A model generated the notes under the pieces. That model was not told the DNA's origin. It saw nothing but the letters and a program-made list of their open reading frames with translations, and did not search any database. Positions 40,043-49,855 of a DNA stretch of 64,000 nt are shown here, piece by piece. This DNA is from an uncultured Anaerolineae bacterium (GTDB lineage Bacteria; Chloroflexota; Anaerolineae; Aggregatilineales; Phototrophicaceae): positions 310,001-374,000 of the forward strand of contig CALKJO010000002.1 of assembly GCA_937995825.1 (NCBI GenBank), read 5' to 3'. Every line of letters starts with the position of its first letter. The stretch's first letter is position 1. A program made the position numbers and the translations under genes.

Positions 40043-40179
40043 TGGGCGCGCACATCCTGGACAGACACGGAAAATAGAACGCGATTGTACCGAAAAATTC
40101 GGCGATTGGGACTGTGAACAAGCTGTTATATAATCGCCGCTTGCGCTCGTAATCGTAACCATCCTCAAGGAGACAAAAT

Positions 40180-41643
40180 TTGGACGCAAAAATCCCGTTC
40201 GGGGGGCGCATTCTGGTTTTGGGCTGTGGATCGGTGGCGCAGTGTACGCTGCCCTTGCTGCTGCGGCATCTGGAGATGGATTTCCAGCGGATCACGGTCA
40301 TGGACGCGCTCGACAACCGCGCGGCGATCCAGAGCGCGCTGGAAGCCGGCGTGAGCTATGTTCAGCATACGATCACGCCGACCAACATGGCGGAGACGCT
40401 GGCGCAGTATCTCGATGCCGGCGATCTGCTGATCGACGTGGCGTACAACATCGACTGCGCTGAGATCGTCGGCTGGTGTCATGATCACGGGGTGATGTAT
40501 ATCAATACTTCGGTCGAGGTCTGGGATCCGTATGACAAAATGGAGATAACTCCACCGACCCAGCGGACGCTCTACGTCCGCCACTTGGCGCTGCGGCGGA
40601 TGGCGGCGCGCTGGGATGAGCCGGGCGCGACGGCGGTCGTCGAGCATGGCGCCAATCCCGGCTTGGTCAGCCATTGGACGAAGGTCGCGCTCGAGGACAT
40701 CACCAGAGCGGTGCTGGCGGGATCGGTCGAGGCGGAGCGGCGCGCCGCGCTCGAACGCGCGCTGGACGTTGGCGCGTACAACATCCTGGCGCACCGGCTG
40801 GGGGTCAAGGTGATCCATATCTCCGAGCGCGACACGCAGATCAGCGATCAGCCCAAGCAGGTCGGCGAATTCGTCAATACCTGGTCGGTCGAGGGGTTGT
40901 ATGAGGAGGGAGTCGCGCCCGCTGAGATGGGCTGGGGGACGCATGAGCGCCGTCTGCCCGCTGGCGCGCAGGTGCATCTTTACGGACCCGCCAACCAGAT
41001 TTGCCTCAGCCAGATGGGGATGAATACATGGGTGCGCTCATGGGTTCCGCTGGGCGGGGAGATCATCGGCGCGATCATCCGGCACGGCGAAGCCTTCACC
41101 ATCAGCGATTACCTGACCGTCTACGACGCGCACGCTCGCCCAATCTACCGCCCGACGGTGCATTACGCCTACATGATGTGCGACGCAGCGATTGCCTCGC
41201 TTCACGAACTGCGCATGAACGCCTACGATCTGCCGCCTAAAATCCGCATTATGAACGATGAGATCATCGATGGGCGCGATGAACTGGGCGTACTGCTGCT
41301 AGGGCATGATCTGAACGGCTGGTGGGTGGGATCGCAGTTGGACATCCACGAGGCGCGGCGGTTGGTTCCGGGTCAGAACGCGACGACGCTGCAAGTGGCG
41401 GCGTCGATTTTGGGCGCGCTCTTCTGGATGATCCAGAATCCGCGCCGAGGTTTGCTCGTGCCGGATCAACTGCCCCACCGCGCGGTGCTGGCGATTGCCA
41501 GCCCCTATCTGGGCCTCTGCCCGTCCGTGCAGACCGATTGGACGCCGCTGAAGAATCGCTATGATGCGTTCGCTGGCTATGGGACGACTCCGCCGCCCGC
41601 GCCGGAGGAGGTCTGGCAGTTCGAGACCTTCTGGATACGCTGA
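40180..41643 (+). CDS. homospermidine synthase-like (saccharopine dehydrogenase superfamily)
   Basis: FGGRILVLGCGSVAQCTLPLLLRHLEM, LIDVAYNIDCAEIVGWCHDHGVMYINTSVEVWDPY, VVEHGANPGLVSHW. Confidence 0.85.
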   Translation: MDAKIPFGGRILVLGCGSVAQCTLPLLLRHLEMDFQRITVMDALDNRAAIQSALEAGVSYVQHTITPTNMAETLAQYLDAGDLLIDVAYNIDCAEIVGWCHDHGVMYINTSVEVWDPYDKMEITPPTQRTLYVRHLALRRMAARWDEPGATAVVEHGANPGLVSHWTKVALEDITRAVLAGSVEAERRAALERALDVGAYNILAHRLGVKVIHISERDTQISDQPKQVGEFVNTWSVEGLYEEGVAPAEMGWGTHERRLPAGAQVHLYGPANQICLSQMGMNTWVRSWVPLGGEIIGAIIRHGEAFTISDYLTVYDAHARPIYRPTVHYAYMMCDAAIASLHELRMNAYDLPPKIRIMNDEIIDGRDELGVLLLGHDLNGWWVGSQLDIHEARRLVPGQNATTLQVAASILGALFWMIQNPRRGLLVPDQLPHRAVLAIASPYLGLCPSVQTDWTPLKNRYDAFAGYGTTPPPAPEEVWQFETFWIR

Positions 41644-41712
41644 AAACAGCCAGAGCGAAGCAGCAGAACCGAGTATAATTGCAGACATCGGAAATTAGGA
41701 CAACGGCGCACG

Positions 41713-43434
41713 ATGAAAACGACGCGCAAGATGCTGCACGAAGGGGACGCCGCTCCGCTGGTCTGCCTGTTGGAAATCTGGGGCGTGCGCGCCAACCCAA
41801 ACGCGCCGCCGGAGGCGGTTCAGGCGGAATTGGCGGAGGCGATGATCGAGCCGACGCGCGTGGATCGGGTGATCGCGCTGCTGAGCGACGAACAGCGCCA
41901 GGCGCTGCACATGATCCTGAGGGCGCGCGATGGCTTCATGCTGGAGCCATTTTTCCGCGCGACACAGGGCGATATCCGCGAGCTGGGCGAGGGCGCGATC
42001 CAGCGCGAGCATCCGCATCTGACGCCCAAGACCAACGCCGAAGCGCTCTATTATCGCGGGCTGATCGGGCGGGCATTTGACCTATCGAGCAGCGGCAGCG
42101 CGCGGCGCGTCGTCTACGTCCCGACTGACCTGGCGAGTCTGCTGGTCGGGCTGAAAACTAGCTACGACGATGCCGACGCGAGCGCGGAACCCCTAGATGA
42201 GGGCGAGCTTGCCATCGAGCCGCTGCCCGACATGCCCGCAGCGCAAACCGCCGATACGTCCCTGGTGGACGACATGACCACGCTGCTGGCGTTCATCCAG
42301 GTTGAAGCGCCGAAGCTGTCGGGTCGGCTGCTCGATCCGGACGCGGCGGCGGCGCTGCTGCCCCATCTGCTGTACGCCAGCGTGAGCCGGCTGGCATTCC
42401 TGATTCAACTGGCATGGAGCGCCGAACTGATCGAAAGCCAGGAAGAGCGCGCCTATATCAAGCGGGCGGAGGCGCGCCGCTGGCTGAGCGCGACACGGGC
42501 GCAGCAGGTGAAAATGCTGGCGGAGAGCTGGCGCGACTCGCGGGTGATCGTCGATCTGTGGAGTACGCCGGGGCTGCGCATCGAGCATCGCGCCGGATCG
42601 ATGCCCAACTACGATGGGCTGGCGGCGCGCAAGGCGGCGCTGAGTCTGATCGGCGAGCGGGTTCCGCCGGAGGCATGGTGGTCGCGGGACGACCTGATCC
42701 ATGTCGTCCAGCAGACGCGCCCCGATTTTCAGCGCCAGAATTTCGACACCTGGTACATCCGCGATGAGGCGGGCAATGACCTGAGCGGCGAGCGCCACTG
42801 GGAGGATGTCGAGGGGCGGCTGCTCGAATACCTGATCACCAGCCCGATGCACTGGCTCGGGCTGGTCGATCTGACGGAGGAGGCAGCGCGGCTGACCGCG
42901 TATGGGCGCGGCTTTCTGGGGCTGGCGGCATTTCCGACTCCGGCAGACCCGCCGGATCAAATCGTCATCGAGGACGATGGGCGGCTGTCGATCTCACGCC
43001 GGATCGCCCGCATCGACCGGTTCACGGCGGCGCGCTTCAGCGAATGGCTCGACACGGCGCATCTGGTGGAAAACACGCCTTACCACTACCGGATCACGCT
43101 CGCCAGCCTGGAGAAAGCGAAAAATCAGAGCATCACCCCCGATCAGATCGCGGCATTCTTACAGCGGACGGGCGGAAACATCCCTGACGGCGTGGCGCGC
43201 CTACTCAAGCTGTTCACGATGGCGCCGGTCTCATCGGCGACGGTCGAGGCGATGTGGGTACTGCGGACGACATCGAAGGCGACGCTGGATTTACTGTATG
43301 AGACGCCATCGCTGCGGCGCTTTTTCGGAGCTAGGCTGGGTGAGCTGGCGGCGGCGCTGCGCGCGGACACCATCGAGCAGGCGGCGGAGGCATTCCGCGA
43401 GCATGGCATCAAGCTGGACGTGGTGGAAAGGTAG
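41713..43434 (+). CDS. XPB/Ssl2 helicase N-terminal-like domain protein without helicase core
   Basis: C-terminal DQIVIEDDGRLSISRRIARIDRFTAARFSEWLDTAHLVENTPYHYRITLASLEKAKNQSITPDQIAAFLQRTG resembles Helicase_C_3/XPB-N domain; no Walker motifs. Confidence 0.6.
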   Translation: MKTTRKMLHEGDAAPLVCLLEIWGVRANPNAPPEAVQAELAEAMIEPTRVDRVIALLSDEQRQALHMILRARDGFMLEPFFRATQGDIRELGEGAIQREHPHLTPKTNAEALYYRGLIGRAFDLSSSGSARRVVYVPTDLASLLVGLKTSYDDADASAEPLDEGELAIEPLPDMPAAQTADTSLVDDMTTLLAFIQVEAPKLSGRLLDPDAAAALLPHLLYASVSRLAFLIQLAWSAELIESQEERAYIKRAEARRWLSATRAQQVKMLAESWRDSRVIVDLWSTPGLRIEHRAGSMPNYDGLAARKAALSLIGERVPPEAWWSRDDLIHVVQQTRPDFQRQNFDTWYIRDEAGNDLSGERHWEDVEGRLLEYLITSPMHWLGLVDLTEEAARLTAYGRGFLGLAAFPTPADPPDQIVIEDDGRLSISRRIARIDRFTAARFSEWLDTAHLVENTPYHYRITLASLEKAKNQSITPDQIAAFLQRTGGNIPDGVARLLKLFTMAPVSSATVEAMWVLRTTSKATLDLLYETPSLRRFFGARLGELAAALRADTIEQAAEAFREHGIKLDVVER

Positions 43435-43438
43435 CACG

Positions 43439-43912
43439 ATGCAGCCGGGCGCGCTGGATGACTTCATTCTGAGGCGGATGCTCGCCGATGTGGGGATGCC
43501 GGACGAATCAGCGCTGGAAGTCGAAGCGGCATGGGCGGTTTTCAAGCAATTTGCCCGTGTCCCGCTCAAGACCGAGAGCGACCTGCTGATGATCGAATGG
43601 CTGATGGTGGGTATCTGGGAGAGGCAGGCAGATGGCAGAGGTGCGCGGGTTGGAGAACGCTTCCATTTCTCGATGATCCGCCAGGGACAGGAGGAGGGCG
43701 ACGAGGAATACATCCAGACCGGCTGCGTTTTTGAATATGAGCCGGACGAGACGCTGAGCGGGTTTGGCAAAAATATCTTCTACTGGGAGGAGAACGAGCG
43801 CGAACCCACGCTGGATGACTTCTTCGCGCAGATCGAGGCGACCGGCGTGATCGCAGCACTGAAGGAACGGACGCCGATCATCCGGCGGATACGCTGCGAT
43901 CCGACGGGTTGA
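43439..43912 (+). CDS. hypothetical protein (157 aa), probably co-transcribed with 41713..43434
   Basis: ATG at 43439, 4 nt after upstream stop; acidic protein MQPGALDDFILRRMLADVGMPDESALEVEAAW. Confidence 0.6.
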   Translation: MQPGALDDFILRRMLADVGMPDESALEVEAAWAVFKQFARVPLKTESDLLMIEWLMVGIWERQADGRGARVGERFHFSMIRQGQEEGDEEYIQTGCVFEYEPDETLSGFGKNIFYWEENEREPTLDDFFAQIEATGVIAALKERTPIIRRIRCDPTG

Positions 43913-43976
43913 GCGGACTAAGCCCGCAATCTATGATACGATTGCCACAGCCTTGCATGACTCAGGGGAGTAAACC

Positions 43977-44567
43977 ATGACAGACTGTCTTCAGATACGC
44001 GCTTAACGGCATCCTGATCGGGGCATCCGTCGCCGCGCCCGTCGGCGCGATGGGTATCTTATGTATACGGCGCACGCTGGCGCATGGCTGGCGGTTCGGG
44101 TTCGCAACCGGACTAGGCGTCGCCGCCGCAGACGGCATCTACGGCAGTTTTGCTGCCTTTGGACTCACTTTTATCACGCAAACGCTCGTTGACCTGCGCG
44201 CTCCCATCGGCATTGTGGGCGGGCTGTTTTTGCTGTATCTGGGCTGGCGGACGCTGCGATCAGCCGGTCACGCGGCGCGTTCACATCGGCGCTGGCATTG
44301 GGCGTGACCAATCCCATGACGATCCTGCTGTTCGCTGCGATCTTCGCGGGATCGGGTCTGGCGGTGGCGGGCGGCGATGCGCGCGGCGCGGCGGCGCTGG
44401 TGGCAGGAGTCGTCGCGGGATCGACGCTGTGGTGGCTGATCTTAAGCGGCGGGACGGCGCTGCTGCGGACGCGCCTCAAGCCGAGCGCGCTGATGTGGTC
44501 GGATCGGCTATCGGCGGCGATCCTGATCCTATTCGGCATCGCCGCGCTAATCGGCGCGGCAGGCTGA
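43977..44567 (+). pseudogene. LysE-family transporter with two apparent frameshifts
   Basis: GILIGASVAAPVGAMGILCIRRTLAHGWRFGFATGLGVAAADGIYGSFAAFGLTF in frame 1, then AFTSALALGVTNPMTILLFAAIFAGSG in frame 0; ATG at 43977 is in frame 0. Confidence 0.7.
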
Positions 44568-44612
44568 CATGATGGGGAACGCCACGATGACGGCGTTCCC
44601 ATCACGGCAATG

Positions 44613-45065
44613 TCACGGGGTCAGCCCTTCCAGCGCATCGCGGTATGCCTGGGCAGTGCGCGGGGGAAGATCGGCGTTGATTTGGATCATCACGTTGCGG
44701 AAGGTATAAACATAGGAGACATCGCGGCGTGTCGCGGAGTTGGCGCGCAGACGCTCGATATATGCCGTCCATTGGGCGAGCGCTTCGGGCGTGTCGAAGA
44801 TCAGCACCTGCCCGCCGTTGGGGGCGACGCCTTCGATGGCGAACACGTAGCGGTCGCGGAACGATGACGGCGCATCGCGCCCGACCTGCATCTCGCGGGC
44901 GGGGTTGATCACGCTCAGACCGGCGGCGCGGAAGACATCAAGCACCTGCTGCGCCGTGTGCAGATTGAAAGGAAGTGGGGTCGGCGGCGGCGGACCCTGA
45001 CCGGGAAGCCCGCTGCAGCCAACGGCGGCGAGCGCGAACAGCGCGATCAGCAGGTAGCGCAGCAT
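44613..45065 (-). CDS. putative lipoprotein
   Basis: MLRYLLIALFALAAVGCSG lipobox. Confidence 0.65.
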   Translation of the reverse strand: MLRYLLIALFALAAVGCSGLPGQGPPPPTPLPFNLHTAQQVLDVFRAAGLSVINPAREMQVGRDAPSSFRDRYVFAIEGVAPNGGQVLIFDTPEALAQWTAYIERLRANSATRRDVSYVYTFRNVMIQINADLPPRTAQAYRDALEGLTP

Positions 45066-45111
45066 GACCTTTTCCTTTTATTGAGCAACACCCTAACGAT
45101 TATAGCTCAGG

Positions 45112-46113
45112 TTGAAAATGACGGTGATTTTCCACGATCAGGATGGCGATCTCAGCGTTTTACAGGGTCGGCAGATCGGCGTTATCGGTTATGGCAACAT
45201 GGGGCGTCCGGTGGCGCTCAATCTGCGCGACAGCGGCGTGAATGTGCTGGTGAGCGAGCCGAGCGCAGAAAAACAGGCGCTCGCGGTCGAGGAGGGCTTT
45301 CCGCTGCACGATGTGGCGGAGGTCATGGAGCGCTGCCATGTGATCATGCCGCTTTTGCGCGATGAGGACATGCCCAAAGTCTATCTCAGCGAAGTCTCGC
45401 CGCGCTTGCAGCGCGATCAGGCGCTGATTTTCAGCAGCGCCTACAATATCGCCTTCGGTTTCATCGAAGCGCCGCCGTTTGTCGATGTGGGGTTGGTGTC
45501 GGCGCGGACGCTCGGCGCATCGGTCAGGCAGCGCTACATCAGCGGCGAGGGCTTTGCCAGCTTTGTCGCGGTTGCGCAGGATGCCAGCCGGCACGCCTGG
45601 CAGATCGTGCTGGCGGTGGCGAAGGCGATGGGCGCGCTGCGCGGCGGCGGCGTCGAGATTCGCTTTGAACAGGAGGCAGAGCTGGACTTGTTCATGCAGC
45701 AGACCGTCCTGCCGATGTTTCACCACATCATCATCGCGGCGGCGCGCCTGCTGATCGACAAAGGCTACCCGCCGGAAGCGGTCTTCACCGAACTTTACGT
45801 CAGCGGCGAAACATCGGATTACCTCCGGCACGCCGCGCAGTTTGGGCTGATGCGGGCGCTGAAGATGCAGTCGCTGCCGGCGCAGTACGGCGTGTTGAGC
45901 CGCTATGAGCGCTTTAAAGAGATGAAGCTGGATCGGCTGCTGGAGATCGCGCTGGAGGACATCCGCGAGGGCAAGTTCGCGCAGGAGTGGGCGAAAGAAT
46001 TTGCAGCGGACTATCCGCGCTTGCGCGCGCTGATGAAGCAGCGCGCGTCGATGGACATCTGGGAGTTTGAGCAGCAGACGGTCGAGCTGCTGCGCGGCAT
46101 CGCGCTGGACTGA
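45112..46113 (+). CDS. ketol-acid reductoisomerase-like protein with divergent active site
   Basis: FHDQDGDLSVLQGRQIGVIGYGNMGRPVALNLRDSGVNVLVSEP N-domain and ELDLFMQQTVLP..ELYVSGETSDYL C-domain; canonical HGFNI and PKGPGH motifs replaced. Confidence 0.7.
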   Translation: MKMTVIFHDQDGDLSVLQGRQIGVIGYGNMGRPVALNLRDSGVNVLVSEPSAEKQALAVEEGFPLHDVAEVMERCHVIMPLLRDEDMPKVYLSEVSPRLQRDQALIFSSAYNIAFGFIEAPPFVDVGLVSARTLGASVRQRYISGEGFASFVAVAQDASRHAWQIVLAVAKAMGALRGGGVEIRFEQEAELDLFMQQTVLPMFHHIIIAAARLLIDKGYPPEAVFTELYVSGETSDYLRHAAQFGLMRALKMQSLPAQYGVLSRYERFKEMKLDRLLEIALEDIREGKFAQEWAKEFAADYPRLRALMKQRASMDIWEFEQQTVELLRGIALD

Positions 46114-46229
46114 TTTGTAAAATGCTTAAAGATACAACAAAAACGACTTAATCGAAGCTCTCTACATTTGAAAGCATCCGAAGTCTAAAGCCACACTTGC
46201 GCGATCATTAATTCAGGAGGTCTGTCATC

Positions 46230-47924
46230 GTGCAGAAAGGTTTTTGTCACAGTCTTCGATTGGTGTTGATTCTGATCCTCGCGCTGAGCCTGTCGGGGCT
46301 GGCGCGCGCTCAGGACAGGAACGACACCGTCATCATCGGCGCACCTGCATCCACGGCGTTTCGTAATAATCCGCTCTGGGCGACCAGCTCGGCGGACTTC
46401 TACGTCTTCCCGCTCATCCTGCCGGGGCTGACTTGGTTCGACGATCAGATGAAGCCGATCCTGGCGCTGGCGGAGTCCGTGTCGATCAGCGAGGATGGGC
46501 TGACCTATACCTTCATGCTGCCGGAGAACGCCACTTGGAGCGACGGCGCGCCGATCACGGCGGAGGATGTCAAGTTCACCTGGGAGCTGAAGTCCCATCC
46601 GGCGCTGCTGGCGCTGCCGCAGCCGCCAGCGGGGCGCGGTGACATCACGCTGGTGGCAGGCGTCGACGCCTACAGCCGCGGTGAAGCGGATGAGATCACC
46701 GGCATTCAGGTGCTGGATGAGCGGACAGTGTCGTTCACGCTGAATTCCCCCAATTTCCTGTTCCTGGGCAACGCCACGCTCGGCATCCTGCCCAAGCACA
46801 TCCTCGGCGAGGTCGATCCGGCGCAGATCGCCGATCACTCGTATATTGACTTCCCCGATGTCACCAGCGGAGCCTATACGCTGGTGGAGTATGAACGCGG
46901 GAGTTTCTGGCGCTTAGCGGCGCGCCCGGATCACTGGGGCGTGCAGCCGGCGATCCCGAATGTGATCGTGCGCGCCTTTGCCGATATCCAGTCGCAGCTT
47001 GCAGCGATGGAGGCAGGCGAGATCGATGTGACAACCGTGCCTGCCGCTGAGGTCGAGCGCTTCGAAAACGTGGACGGAATCACCCTGGTGGCGCGCCCTG
47101 GATTGGGCTTCTACGTGCTGCACGTCAACATCAGCGAGCCGCGCGTGACCGAGAACTGCTCAGCGGAAGCGGTCGCACAGGCGTACACCAAGCGCGATCC
47201 GATTGCCGATGTGCGCGTGCGCCAGGCGCTGTCATTTGCCATCGACCGCGATGAGATCATCGATGTGATCGCCAACGGTCAGGGGACGCGCATCTTCTCC
47301 TCGATCTTCGGACCCGACTGGCTCGATAACAGCGGCTTGGAGGCGTATGACTACAATCCGGAGCGCGCGCTGGAACTGCTGGCGGAAGCCGGCTGGACGC
47401 TCAACGAGGCGGGCAATCGCTTGGTCAATGCCAACGGCGAGTCGATCCGTCAGCTCATTTACGTGTCCCAGGCGGGTGAGGAAGGCTTTCAGCTCGGCAT
47501 CCTGCTGCAGGATTATCTGGGCGCAATCGGCATCCCGCTGGAAATCCGCCTGACGACCGCCAGCAACTTCCTGCCGACGGTTTTTGAAGAAGATTGGGAC
47601 TTGGCGCGCAACGCCGGCGGGTCGCTTGGGCGCGATCCCAGCGAGAGCGCGCGCTTCTACCGCACCTGCGCCGGCTGGGCGAACGCCATTGGCTACAGCA
47701 ACCCCGAATGGGACGCCCTGATGGACTCCGGCGCGGCGACGACTGACCTGAGCGAGCGCGCTGCCATCTACAATCAAGCGGCGCGCACCCTCAATACGGA
47801 GCTGCCCAGCCTGTTCTTGATGTCGCCCAACATCACGTGGGCGGTGCGCGATACGATTGAAGGCTTTGTCGGCTCGGCGGGCAACTACATCACCTGGAAC
47901 CTTCCCGATTGGCGGCTGCGCTAG
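46230..47924 (+). CDS. peptide-type ABC substrate-binding protein (SBP family 5)
   Basis: LTYTFMLPENATWSDGAPITAEDVKFTWEL, VRQALSFAIDRDEIIDVI; GTG start after aggagg. Confidence 0.92.
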   Translation: MQKGFCHSLRLVLILILALSLSGLARAQDRNDTVIIGAPASTAFRNNPLWATSSADFYVFPLILPGLTWFDDQMKPILALAESVSISEDGLTYTFMLPENATWSDGAPITAEDVKFTWELKSHPALLALPQPPAGRGDITLVAGVDAYSRGEADEITGIQVLDERTVSFTLNSPNFLFLGNATLGILPKHILGEVDPAQIADHSYIDFPDVTSGAYTLVEYERGSFWRLAARPDHWGVQPAIPNVIVRAFADIQSQLAAMEAGEIDVTTVPAAEVERFENVDGITLVARPGLGFYVLHVNISEPRVTENCSAEAVAQAYTKRDPIADVRVRQALSFAIDRDEIIDVIANGQGTRIFSSIFGPDWLDNSGLEAYDYNPERALELLAEAGWTLNEAGNRLVNANGESIRQLIYVSQAGEEGFQLGILLQDYLGAIGIPLEIRLTTASNFLPTVFEEDWDLARNAGGSLGRDPSESARFYRTCAGWANAIGYSNPEWDALMDSGAATTDLSERAAIYNQAARTLNTELPSLFLMSPNITWAVRDTIEGFVGSAGNYITWNLPDWRLR

Positions 47925-47939
47925 CTGGACAGCACCGAT

Positions 47940-47968
47940 GGCGAGGGGCGGCGCGCCCGCCCTTCGCC
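47940..47968 (+). terminator. intercistronic stem-loop between SBP and permease genes
   Basis: GGCGAGGGGCGG-cgcgc-CCGCCCTTCGCC (one G-U wobble), no T-run. Confidence 0.65.
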
Positions 47969-47993
47969 CTGCTCGCTCACGCAGACTCTGCCT

Positions 47994-48974
47994 ATGACCG
48001 CTTACCTTCTACGCCGCATGGCTGTATCCATCCCCGTCCTGATCGGCATCACCATCGGCACATTCCTGCTCATCAGCGCTGCCCCAGGCGATCCGCTGCT
48101 GGCATACGCCAGCCTGGACGACTTCAGCGATGCCCAGATCACGCGCGCGCGCGCTGAGTTGGGCTTGGACGACTCGCTGCCAGAGCAGTATCTCCGCTGG
48201 CTCAGCAGCATCTTGCAGGGGAACTTCGGTCGCTCGCTGGTCACGCAGCGCAGCGTTGCCGCTGAGATCGCCGCCAGCTTTGGCATCACAGTCCGCCTGA
48301 CGCTCCTGGCGCTGTTGGTCAGCACAGCGGTCGGCATTGGCGTCGGCGTCATATCCGCGGTGCGCCAATATTCCCTGCTGGACTATGCCTTCACGTTCAT
48401 CTCCTTCCTCGGTCTGAGTATGCCCGGTTTTTTCCTAGCGCTGCTGCTGGTGGCGGTGTTCGCGCTGAGTCTGGGCTGGCTGCCGACATCGGGGATGTTC
48501 ACGCTGACGCTCCCCGCGGAGGCATCCGCATGGGAGCGCTTCTGGGACAGCGCGCGCTACCTGGTGCTGCCCGTGATCGCGCTCAGCGCGCCGGATGCCG
48601 CATCGCTGGCGCGCTACACCCGCTCCAGTATGCTCGACGTGCTGGGACAGACCTACCGTGCCACCGCGCGCGCCAAAGGGCTGCGCGAGTCCTATATCCT
48701 CTGGCGGCATCTGCTGCCCAACGCCATGCTCCAGATCATCACCGTGATCGCGCTGCGGCTGCCTGGCTTGTTCGGCGGCTCGGTCGTTGTGGAGACGATC
48801 TTCAACTTTCCGGGAATGGGGCTGCTGAGCGTGCGCGCCGCCACAGACAAGGACTATCCAACGATTATGGGGATCACGCTGATCTTCGCGCTGCTGCTGC
48901 TGGCAGCCAATTTTGCCGCTGACATGTTGTACGCGATCTTCGATCCACGAGTGCAGTATGACCAACCGGGCTGA
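47994..48974 (+). CDS. peptide ABC transporter permease, DppB-like
   Basis: MTAYLLRRMAVSIPVLIGITIGTFLLISAAPGDP; LRLPGLFGGSVVVETIFNFPGMG. Confidence 0.93.
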   Translation: MTAYLLRRMAVSIPVLIGITIGTFLLISAAPGDPLLAYASLDDFSDAQITRARAELGLDDSLPEQYLRWLSSILQGNFGRSLVTQRSVAAEIAASFGITVRLTLLALLVSTAVGIGVGVISAVRQYSLLDYAFTFISFLGLSMPGFFLALLLVAVFALSLGWLPTSGMFTLTLPAEASAWERFWDSARYLVLPVIALSAPDAASLARYTRSSMLDVLGQTYRATARAKGLRESYILWRHLLPNAMLQIITVIALRLPGLFGGSVVVETIFNFPGMGLLSVRAATDKDYPTIMGITLIFALLLLAANFAADMLYAIFDPRVQYDQPG

Positions 48975-49848
48975 AGTCATTCGGCTGAGCGCCGGGCGAT
49001 CGCGCACGCGCCGACCCAATCGCACGGTGAGGCGCTTCATGCGCCATCGTCTCGCTATGATCGGCGCGATCATCCTGATCACGATGCTGAGCGCCGCGCT
49101 GCTCGCGGAGCAGATCGCGCGCTTCGATTACGATGAGCGCGCGCGCGGCTACCGCGACAGCCCGCCTAACAGCGTGCATTGGCTGGGGACGGATCGGCTG
49201 GGGCTGGACGTGTGGAGCAATTTGATCTACGGCGCGCGCGTCTCGCTGACGGTGGGCATCACAACGGGGCTGCTGGCGGTCGGCATTGGCGCATTGGTCG
49301 GCTTGGTCTCCGGATACACCGGCGGTTGGGTCGATGGCGCGCTCATGCGCTTGGTGGACACCATCATCGCCTTCCCGACGCTCGTGATCGTGCTGGCGGC
49401 GATCGCGTTGTTAGGCGCTAGTCTCATCAACATCATCCTGATCATCAGTTTGGTGACATGGACGGGCAGCGCCCGCCTCGTCCGCGCGCAGGTCTTATCG
49501 CTGCGCAGTTGGGATTTCGTCACGGCGTCACGCGCGCTCGGCGCGTCGGACTGGCGCATCCTCTTTCGGCATATCGCGCCCAACGTCGTTTCGTCGTTGC
49601 TGGTCGCGGTGACGCTGTCGATTGCCGGCTCGGTGCTGATCGAGGCAAATCTCAGCTTTCTCGGTCTCGGCGATCCGACACAGCCAAGCTGGGGACGCAT
49701 GTTGAACGCCGCGCAGTCGCACACGATCCTGCGCACGCGCTGGTGGCTGTGGATTCCGCCAGGGCTGGCAATCGTCCTCTGCACGCTCAGCTTCAATTTC
49801 GTCGGTGATGGGCTGCGCGATGCGCTCGACCCATTCACAACACGCTAG
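48958..49848 (+). CDS. peptide ABC transporter permease, DppC-like
   Basis: RFMRHRLAMIGAIILI, WLGTDRLGLDVWSNLIYGARVSLTVG; overlaps upstream permease. Confidence 0.92.
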   Translation: MTNRAEVIRLSAGRSRTRRPNRTVRRFMRHRLAMIGAIILITMLSAALLAEQIARFDYDERARGYRDSPPNSVHWLGTDRLGLDVWSNLIYGARVSLTVGITTGLLAVGIGALVGLVSGYTGGWVDGALMRLVDTIIAFPTLVIVLAAIALLGASLINIILIISLVTWTGSARLVRAQVLSLRSWDFVTASRALGASDWRILFRHIAPNVVSSLLVAVTLSIAGSVLIEANLSFLGLGDPTQPSWGRMLNAAQSHTILRTRWWLWIPPGLAIVLCTLSFNFVGDGLRDALDPFTTR

Positions 49849-49855
49849 CTCACCG

